Below, in pieces: positions 7,827 through 12,858 of a stretch of DNA of 12,858 nt (position 1 is the first letter of the stretch; each line of letters starts with the position of its first letter). The DNA is from Chitinophagaceae bacterium (GTDB lineage: Bacteria; Bacteroidota; Bacteroidia; Chitinophagales; Chitinophagaceae). The stretch lies in contig JACFNM010000054.1 of assembly GCA_019454915.1 (NCBI GenBank), forward strand, positions 1-12,858, in the 5' to 3' direction. The notes below the pieces were generated by a model. The model saw only the letters and a list, made by a program, of their open reading frames with translations. It was not told where the DNA came from and searched no databases. Both the position numbers and the translations under genes were made by a program.

Positions 7827-8561
7827 TTACTCCTCCAATTTCCCAAGACCCAGCTTTTCAACGGCAATTTGGGAAGCTATCTGGCTGGCATCTTTTTTGT
7901 TGTAGGCTTTTCCTTCGGCTAATAGTTCGCCGTCTACCATGGCGCCAATAGTAAACAGGCGTCTGCCATTTTCAAAACGCTCTTCCAGTGTTTCAAATTC
8001 AAGCACCTTGCCATTTTTATTAGCCCAACCGTATAATTTGTTTTTGTGGTTAATTTCCAGTGTTTCCAAATCTTCAATAAACATATAAGGGATAATCATA
8101 TGTTTCAATACCCATTGTTTGGTCACATTAAAGCCCTTATCGGTATAAATGGCGCCCACCAATGCTTCCAGCGTATTTCCAAAAATCTGGCTCACTTTTA
8201 GGGAAGCATCACTCTTATTAAAAATGGTGATTCTTTTCAGTCCCATCTTTACGGCAATTTCATTCAGGGTTTGCCGGTTTACCATTTTGCTGCGCATTTC
8301 CGTTAAGAAGCCTTCGCCCTTATAGGGGTAGCGTTTAAAAAGATAGTCTGCCACGATGCCGCTGAGAATAGCATCTCCCAAATATTCAAGTCGTTCATTA
8401 TTTTCGTCGGCGCTTTCCTTTACCGAACGATGGCTCAGCGCAATTTTATACAGAGAAAGATTTCCGGGTACGAAACCCAAAATGTTACGCACCTGCCTAT
8501 AAAAGGATCGATTGGACTTACTGGTTCCAAGATATTGAATAAAATACCGCACGAATGCCAA
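7827..8561 (-). CDS. rnc: Ribonuclease III
   Basis: A 244-residue double-strand-specific endoribonuclease for rRNA processing and RNA turnover. The catalytic domain (about 25-155) carries the signature NERLEYLGDAIL with metal-binding Glu-56, Glu-59 and Asp-63, and a second site in FGNTLEALVGAIY with Glu-132. The position matching Asp-114 of the E. coli enzyme is Asn-129. A C-terminal double-stranded RNA-binding domain covers about 172-240, including NHKNKLYGWANKNG and the KKDASQIASQIAVEKL helix. No ATG is available: in-frame choices are TTG at 8561 or GTG at 8552, with a stop at 8577-8579; I give the TTG start with modest confidence. It is the third gene of the acpP-fabF-rnc cluster, 86 bases after fabF, an order conserved across many Bacteroidota. 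Confidence 0.95.
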   Translation of the reverse strand: MAFVRYFIQYLGTSKSNRSFYRQVRNILGFVPGNLSLYKIALSHRSVKESADENNERLEYLGDAILSGIVADYLFKRYPYKGEGFLTEMRSKMVNRQTLNEIAVKMGLKRITIFNKSDASLKVSQIFGNTLEALVGAIYTDKGFNVTKQWVLKHMIIPYMFIEDLETLEINHKNKLYGWANKNGKVLEFETLEERFENGRRLFTIGAMVDGELLAEGKAYNKKDASQIASQIAVEKLGLGKLEE

Positions 8562-8647
8562 TAGAAAGAATTTAATCTAAAATACGACAATTGTTGGCTA
8601 ACCTCACAAAAAAAGTCAGATAAGCCCTCATAAGTTTAACGGCAATG

Positions 8648-9901
8648 TCAGGCAGAATATTTCTTGATAATCACGGAGGCATTGTGTCCGCCAAATCCAA
8701 AGGTATTACTGAGCGCTGCTCTCACCGTACGTGGTTGCGCCTTCCAAAAGGTAAAATTCAATGCCGGATCCAGTCCCTCATCATCGGTAAAGTGATTAAT
8801 GGTAGGCGGAACAATATCGTTTTTCACCGCCATCACACAGGCAATGGCTTCTATAACGCCGGCCGCTCCGAGAAGGTGTCCGGTCATAGACTTGGTTGAG
8901 CTGATATTGAGCTTATAGGCATGATCTCCAAAAACAGCCTGAATGGCCTTTACCTCGGAAATGTCACCCAGAGGAGTGGAAGTACCGTGTACATTAATAT
9001 AATCAATGTCTTCCGGTTTCATACCCGCGTCTTCAAGGGTTGCCATCATCACGTTCTTAGCGCCCAATCCTTCGGGATGAGGAGCCGTAATATGGTGAGC
9101 GTCTGCTGTAGCGCCTGCCCCGGCTATCTCAGCCACAATATGTGCGCCCCGTGCAAGGGCATGTTCCAGGTTTTCCAAAATCAACATTCCCGCACCTTCC
9201 CCAATTACAAAACCATCACGATCCTTATCAAAAGGGCGTGAAGCTGTCTGCGGGTCATCATTCCTTTCGCTTAAGGCCTTCATTGCATTAAATCCACCCA
9301 CACCGGCCTCCTTAATAACGCTTTCACTTCCTCCCGCCAGGATAATATCGGCCTTCCCCAAACGGATAAGGTTAAAGGCGTCCATAATAGCATGCGTTGA
9401 GGATGCACAGGCAGAAACCACTGCATAATTGGGACCGCGAAATCCATGCCTCATGGAAATTTGGCCGGCCGCAATATCCAGGATCATCTTGGGAATGAAA
9501 AAGGGATTGAAACGCGGTGTGCCATCTCCCTTGGCAAATTCGGTTACTTCCTGCTGGAAGGTAATCAAACCGCCGATACCACTTGAAAAGATCACCCCAA
9601 CACGGTTCGGATTGACAGTATCCTTACTGATTCCGGCATTCTTAACTGCCTCATCACTGCATACCAGGGCTGTTTGTGTAAAGCGATCTATTTTACGCGC
9701 CTCCTTCCTGTCAAGAAAATCAGTCGGCTCGAAATTCTTAAGCTCGCAGGCAAATCTTGTTTTGAACTTAGAAGCGTCGAATAAAGTAATTGGATTAGCA
9801 CCTGAGACTCCATTGAGCAACCCCTGCCAATAAGCGGGTGCGGAATTACCCAAAGGAGTCAACGCTCCCATACCAGTTACAACAACTCTTTTTAAATCCA
9901 T
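8648..9901 (-). CDS. fabF: Beta-ketoacyl-ACP synthase II
   Basis: A 417-residue condensing enzyme of type II fatty-acid elongation that joins malonyl-ACP to acyl-ACP. The thiolase-fold active site is complete: nucleophile Cys-165 in VVSACASSTHAI, His-305 in NVHGTSTPLGD, Lys-337 and His-342 in SSTKSMTGHLLGAAG, and the C-terminal glycine-rich NTFGFGGHNAS loop. The start is the ATG at 9901, giving the standard MDLKRVVVTGMGALTPLGN opening; an in-frame TTG two codons upstream (9907) is unlikely. Length fits the family. It lies 36 bases downstream of acpP, its substrate carrier, and 86 bases upstream of rnc, and is probably co-transcribed from the acpP promoter. Confidence 0.97.
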   Translation of the reverse strand: MDLKRVVVTGMGALTPLGNSAPAYWQGLLNGVSGANPITLFDASKFKTRFACELKNFEPTDFLDRKEARKIDRFTQTALVCSDEAVKNAGISKDTVNPNRVGVIFSSGIGGLITFQQEVTEFAKGDGTPRFNPFFIPKMILDIAAGQISMRHGFRGPNYAVVSACASSTHAIMDAFNLIRLGKADIILAGGSESVIKEAGVGGFNAMKALSERNDDPQTASRPFDKDRDGFVIGEGAGMLILENLEHALARGAHIVAEIAGAGATADAHHITAPHPEGLGAKNVMMATLEDAGMKPEDIDYINVHGTSTPLGDISEVKAIQAVFGDHAYKLNISSTKSMTGHLLGAAGVIEAIACVMAVKNDIVPPTINHFTDDEGLDPALNFTFWKAQPRTVRAALSNTFGFGGHNASVIIKKYSA

Positions 9902-9937
9902 AAGCAAGTTTGCCTGCGGTGTGTTAAGGGGAGAAAA

Positions 9938-10174
9938 TTACTTTGCGTGTTCTTCGAGATAAGCAATAGACTGACCAACCGTCGTAATGGTTTCAGCCTG
10001 CTCATCCGGAATAGAGATATTGAATTCTTTCTCGAATTCCATGATCAGTTCTACGGTGTCTAAAGAATCGGCACCCAAATCATTGGTGAAAGATGCCTCA
10101 GGGGTTACCTCAGCTTCATCAACACCGAGTTTGTCAACAATAATCTTCTTAACTCTTGTTGCAATGTCAGACAT
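9938..10174 (-). CDS. acpP: Acyl carrier protein
   Basis: A 78-residue acidic four-helix carrier of growing acyl chains in fatty-acid synthesis. The invariant [10 protein letters not shown] motif is present, with Ser-37 as the 4'-phosphopantetheine attachment site, and the downstream [13 protein letters not shown] segment matches helix III. It is the first gene of acpP-fabF-rnc, with a clear candidate promoter about 28 bases before the ATG at 10174. No Shine-Dalgarno is visible; the leader is A/T-rich, as is common in this phylum. Confidence 0.98.
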   Translation of the reverse strand: MSDIATRVKKIIVDKLGVDEAEVTPEASFTNDLGADSLDTVELIMEFEKEFNISIPDEQAETITTVGQSIAYLEEHAK

Positions 10175-10202
10175 GGTTTTAAAATTTGGTTAATACTGGG
10201 TG

Positions 10203-10231
10203 CAAAAATATAGTTTTTGGGATAAAAACAA
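10203..10231 (-). promoter_or_regulatory. Candidate Bacteroidota promoter for acpP-fabF-rnc
   Basis: On the minus strand TTG (10231-10229) and TATTTTTG (10210-10203) are separated by 18 bases. They match the phylum's -33 TTG and -7 TAnnTTTG elements, with spacing close to the usual 19-21. The -7 box ends 28 bases before the acpP ATG, leaving a short leader. Placement upstream of a highly expressed housekeeping operon supports it; no transcript data are available here. Confidence 0.55.
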
Positions 10232-10393
10232 TATCTATTTGGTTCTGTGTCGAAAAGATAATTATTTATCCTGTATCCACAGCAAGTTTCAATAATTGAT
10301 ACTTTAGTATTTTGCCTGCCCTATCTTGTCAAAATGACCTCATTTCTGCTCTTTTTTACCTATTTTTAGTGAAATCACATATATAAAGCCGAT

Positions 10394-10825
10394 ATGCCCC
10401 TGAAAATAATAGAGCATAATTCAAAAGAATACCATCAAATGATTGAACTGCGTAATGAAATATTGCGTAAACCGCTGGGGCTTTATTTCAACCCGGAAGA
10501 ACTGGATAGTGAAAAAGATGAAATATTATTAGGCGCCTTTGATGACGACAAGTTGATTGGCTGTTGTATGCTGTCGCGGTCAGACAGTGGTTCCTGCAGA
10601 CTAAGGCAAATGGCAGTTGACCAAAATCTCCAAAAAAAAGGCATCGGAGCTACACTTATTCGTTTTGCAGAAAATATTGCCCGGGACAGAGGATACCGCA
10701 CCATGGTCATGCATGCGCGTAAATCTGCAGTAGGATTTTACAAGAAATTTGGCTATGTTATCCTAAGTGATGAATTCGAGGAAGTCACTATTGCCCACTA
10801 TTTAATGGGAAAGAGGTTAAGGTAG
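10394..10825 (+). CDS. GNAT-family N-acetyltransferase
   Basis: A 143-residue single-domain acetyltransferase. The acetyl-CoA pyrophosphate-binding motif A is clear at about 71-90: RQMAVDQNLQKKGIGATLI, with the Q/RxxGxG/A core at Gln-80 to Ala-86. Motif B follows, with HARKSAVGFYKKFGY at about 107-121. The N-terminal segment LRNEILRKPLG resembles uncharacterised small GNAT proteins; the substrate cannot be told. It is the only plus-strand gene here, transcribed divergently from acpP across a 219-base gap and converging with the lipoprotein gene on its right. ATG at 10394; no strong ribosome-binding site. Confidence 0.9.
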   Translation: MPLKIIEHNSKEYHQMIELRNEILRKPLGLYFNPEELDSEKDEILLGAFDDDKLIGCCMLSRSDSGSCRLRQMAVDQNLQKKGIGATLIRFAENIARDRGYRTMVMHARKSAVGFYKKFGYVILSDEFEEVTIAHYLMGKRLR

Positions 10826-10850
10826 CGTAAAATTTAGATCGCCCTAATCA

Positions 10851-10887
10851 GGAATTGATCGTTTATCACCTTGGTCTGATTAATTCC
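10851..10887. terminator. Inverted repeat between converging genes (possible bidirectional terminator)
   Basis: GGAATTGATC (10851-10860) and GATTAATTCC (10878-10887) form a 10-base stem with one G-U pair in plus-strand RNA and a 17-base loop. It lies just after the GNAT stop at 10825 and just before the lipoprotein-gene stop at 10892. No run of U follows on the plus strand, so termination by this hairpin is uncertain. Confidence 0.3.
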
Positions 10888-10891
10888 GTGC

Positions 10892-12196
10892 TCAATCCCG
10901 CATCGCATTAATCGCATCATAAAGTACGCCTGCTTCGCCTCTGAATTCGCCCGAACCTTTTGGCTCCCCGGTACGCACATCATACCATTCATAAAATCCG
11001 TTATTGGCAAGCACCCTGTCAACCATCGGCTCCAATTCTTCATATGCCTCGTGGAAAAGACCGTAATGAACAAGCCCTCCAATCATCCTGCCGCCAAACC
11101 AGGTCCAGTCGCCTCCGTTTTGATATCTGTAGGCCGCCATATTGGGAAAGGTTTCATCAGGGTAGGGCGGAGAAACCGTAAATCCAATTGTTGCATGATT
11201 TTCTGCATGGGCTGCCGCCACCAGTTGTCTGTTGATTTCAGCTACTTCCTCCGGGGTATTGAAACCTGCGAGAACCGCGCAAATGGAACCTCCCGAATAC
11301 AAAATCTTATTTTCATCAAAATCCGCCGCAAAAGGGCTTCCATCCAAATACAGATGGGGAATATATTTTTGAGCCTGTTCGTCCCAAAGATGTTCTCTTA
11401 CATTTTGCTTCAGTTGCTCTCTTATACTTTTCCAGTCCTTGGCACTTTTGTAGTCTGATGGACAAAATTCCAAAAAAGCATCTATCGCCATGGAATACAT
11501 GGCATTATCATAGATATCTATCGCCCATTTTGTTTTGTCGTTAATAGCCACTCCCCAGCCCGATTCCGGCTGTACATCTCCCCAATCTATCGTAGTGGCG
11601 CCCGTAACCAAACCATATTTATCTGACCACCTGTCGTTTAATATATACAATAAGGCGTCCTCAAGCCGCCGGATGACGGTCTTATCCTCAATCGTCATAC
11701 TAAGAACGTCTTTATCGCCGGTAGCTTTTATATATTTTCCAAAAGCCTGTAATAACGAAGATTCCTGGTCTGTTTCTACCGTATTTTTATGGGCAGCCAA
11801 TCCGGGTAATAATTTCGAATAGCGATAATCATAACCCACGTTTGCATTGGCGGTATCAATCAACCCATCCACAATATTGCCGTCTTCCCCCTGAATTTTC
11901 AAAAACTTAAGTAAATTGTCTCGTACCGTTTCCTGCGGATGAACTTTAAGTGAACCGTTAATAAAAGTATTGAAGTCCCGAATCCAGATTTCGCCGTAGG
12001 ATGTTCCCGCAGTAAATCCACTTAAAATTCTTAATGCCCTTGCCTGGACGGTATCGAACTTACTATTCGTGATGATTAATTCCTTCAAAGGCTGTAAATC
12101 TCCTTCGGTTTTGTTTTGAGGCTGATTACAGCCTCCCAGTATATACAATAGGGAAGAAGTCAGCAAAATGAATACTAAACGGTTTATTGATTTCAT
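10892..12196 (-). CDS. Lipoprotein with six-hairpin glycosidase-like domain
   Basis: A 434-residue protein with a lipoprotein signal peptide: basic start, hydrophobic core, lipobox Leu-Gly-Gly-Cys with lipidated Cys-23. The rest looks like an (alpha/alpha)6-barrel glycosidase of the MGH1/GH63-like or amylo-1,6-glucosidase-like group. Recognisable segments are GEIWIRDFNTFI (about 68-79), TTIDWGDVQPESGWG (about 201-215), AIDIYDNAMYSMAIDAF (about 225-241), YQNGGDWTWFGGRMIGGLV (about 358-376) and GSGEFRGEAGVLYDAINA near the end. Acidic residues in these segments (Asp-74, Asp-204, Asp-207, Asp-363) are candidate catalytic positions, but I cannot assign the family or substrate with certainty. It follows the GH92 mannosidase gene by 67 bases in the same direction, which suggests a role in breaking down mannose-containing glycans at the cell envelope (inference). 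Confidence 0.75.
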   Translation of the reverse strand: MKSINRLVFILLTSSLLYILGGCNQPQNKTEGDLQPLKELIITNSKFDTVQARALRILSGFTAGTSYGEIWIRDFNTFINGSLKVHPQETVRDNLLKFLKIQGEDGNIVDGLIDTANANVGYDYRYSKLLPGLAAHKNTVETDQESSLLQAFGKYIKATGDKDVLSMTIEDKTVIRRLEDALLYILNDRWSDKYGLVTGATTIDWGDVQPESGWGVAINDKTKWAIDIYDNAMYSMAIDAFLEFCPSDYKSAKDWKSIREQLKQNVREHLWDEQAQKYIPHLYLDGSPFAADFDENKILYSGGSICAVLAGFNTPEEVAEINRQLVAAAHAENHATIGFTVSPPYPDETFPNMAAYRYQNGGDWTWFGGRMIGGLVHYGLFHEAYEELEPMVDRVLANNGFYEWYDVRTGEPKGSGEFRGEAGVLYDAINAMRD

Positions 12197-12263
12197 ATGA
12201 ATTCTTTTAAATCAGATTCAGAAATATACGATATTTAGGACAGCTCAGCTTTTTGCAGCAATG

Positions 12264-12858
12264 CTATTTCTCTACTCCCCAGTTCTTATTCGGGATATCA
12301 CCCATTTCCAATACCAGACTGCCACCCTTGAGCAGTTCGCTTGCCGGAAACTTAAATGAATGCAACGGTCTTCCATTCAGGGTTGCTTTCTGCACGTACT
12401 TGTTTTTCCAGGATGCATTTTTGGCTTCAATCACAAATTGATTTCCACGTCCATATAATCCTTTTAAATCAACCAGTATTTTTTCGAATAACGGGCTGGC
12501 TATTTCATAAATCGGTTCGGCATTAGCGCCGCCATCCATCTGAAACAAACCCATTGCCGCCATTACAAACCAGGCGCTCATCTGCCCCTGGTCTTCATCC
12601 CCGAGATAGGCATCCGCCGCTCCGTAGCCATAGTACCGGTCTATGATGGATCGGCTCCAGCGTTGGGTCTTCCAGGGCTCACCCGCCCAGTTGAAAAGGA
12701 ATGCAAAGTGCATGGATTGCTGATTGCCCTGCACCACCGGAAAATCCCAGTACTGATCACCGGGGGCATTATACCGCCAGGTTTCGCTTGTTTTGAAACC
12801 TTCCGTCAGACGGCTGAGAAAGCGATCTCTTCCGATGGCATGCATTAACGCAGGTACG
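12264..12858 (-). CDS. GH92 alpha-mannosidase, C-terminal part (5' end outside window)
   Basis: About 198 residues are visible; the frame is open through the right edge, and the stop is TAG at 12264-12266. The sequence matches the C-terminal catalytic lobe of glycoside hydrolase family 92: a QSMHFAFLFNWAGEPWKTQ stretch, then LGDEDQGQMSAWFVMAAMGLF (equivalent to the family's GN[DE]DxGQMSAW), EIASPLFEKI, and the closing beta-domain with IEAKNAS, YVQKATLNGRPL and LLKGGSLVLEMGDIPNKNWG. Known enzymes are Ca2+-dependent exo-alpha-mannosidases acting on N-glycans or yeast mannan in the periplasm or at the surface. The motif has Gly-Asp-Glu-Asp where Gly-Asn-Asp/Glu-Asp is common. The N-terminal domain, signal sequence and the other catalytic residues are not visible. 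Confidence 0.9.
   Translation of the reverse strand, partial: VPALMHAIGRDRFLSRLTEGFKTSETWRYNAPGDQYWDFPVVQGNQQSMHFAFLFNWAGEPWKTQRWSRSIIDRYYGYGAADAYLGDEDQGQMSAWFVMAAMGLFQMDGGANAEPIYEIASPLFEKILVDLKGLYGRGNQFVIEAKNASWKNKYVQKATLNGRPLHSFKFPASELLKGGSLVLEMGDIPNKNWGVEK

Noticed and set aside
9429..9833. 134-codon plus-strand open frame opposite fabF
   Set aside because: Antisense to a fully conserved fabF; the translation shows no domain pattern and no ribosome-binding site.
10308..10314. TATTTTG as a possible promoter for the GNAT gene
   Set aside because: One base short of TAnnTTTG and without a TTG at the right distance.
10834..11082. 82-codon minus-strand frame at the end of the lipoprotein gene
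   Set aside because: Overlaps the lipoprotein CDS in another frame and has no supporting motif.
11051..11458. 135-codon plus-strand open frame opposite the glycosidase-like lipoprotein
   Set aside because: Antisense to a gene with a clear lipobox and conserved motifs; no recognisable protein features.

Overview
The window looks like a chromosomal segment from a Bacteroidota bacterium, plausibly Chitinophagia/Sphingobacteriia-like; that finer placement is inference. The pointers are a PorV-type outer-membrane protein of the type IX secretion system (T9SS), a GH92 exo-mannosidase, the compact acpP-fabF-rnc cluster usual in this phylum, an ECF sigma factor with a one-TM anti-sigma partner, promoter motifs of the TAnnTTTG type, and almost no Shine-Dalgarno sequences before the starts. 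Coding density is high: the longest stretch without a gene is about 219 bases (10175-10393), and no tRNA, rRNA, CRISPR or insertion sequence was seen.

Left region (1-7638, all minus strand). Read in transcription order, this is a tight five-gene module: an ECF sigma factor (7048-7638), an overlapping membrane anti-sigma-like protein with a periplasmic TPR-like domain (6327-7061), a large TPR-CHAT caspase-like protease predicted to be exported and held by a C-terminal membrane anchor (3111-6317), a PorV-family outer-membrane beta-barrel (1911-3035), and an exported protein built of exact 133-residue repeats resembling bacterial pre-peptidase C-terminal (PPC) beta-sandwich domains (1-1864, running off the window). 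The last gene has no stop codon inside the window, so an ORF caller that needs both ends would miss it. I infer an envelope system in which the sigma pair controls a periplasmic protease, a T9SS component and a surface or secreted repeat protein. This is the most interesting part of the window.

Middle region (7827-10174, minus strand). Housekeeping cluster acpP-fabF-rnc: acyl carrier protein, beta-ketoacyl-ACP synthase II and ribonuclease III. A good Bacteroidota-type promoter lies just upstream of acpP.

Right region (10394-12858). A GNAT acetyltransferase on the plus strand converges on two minus-strand carbohydrate genes: the C-terminal end of a GH92 alpha-mannosidase (cut by the window edge) followed by a lipoprotein with a six-hairpin (alpha/alpha) glycosidase-like sequence. 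These two look like part of a glycan-degradation cluster that continues beyond the right edge.

Start codons need care. The TPR-CHAT and fabF frames can be extended to upstream TTG codons, but internal ATGs (6317 and 9901) are the better starts. The sigma factor and rnc have no usable ATG and probably start at TTG or GTG.
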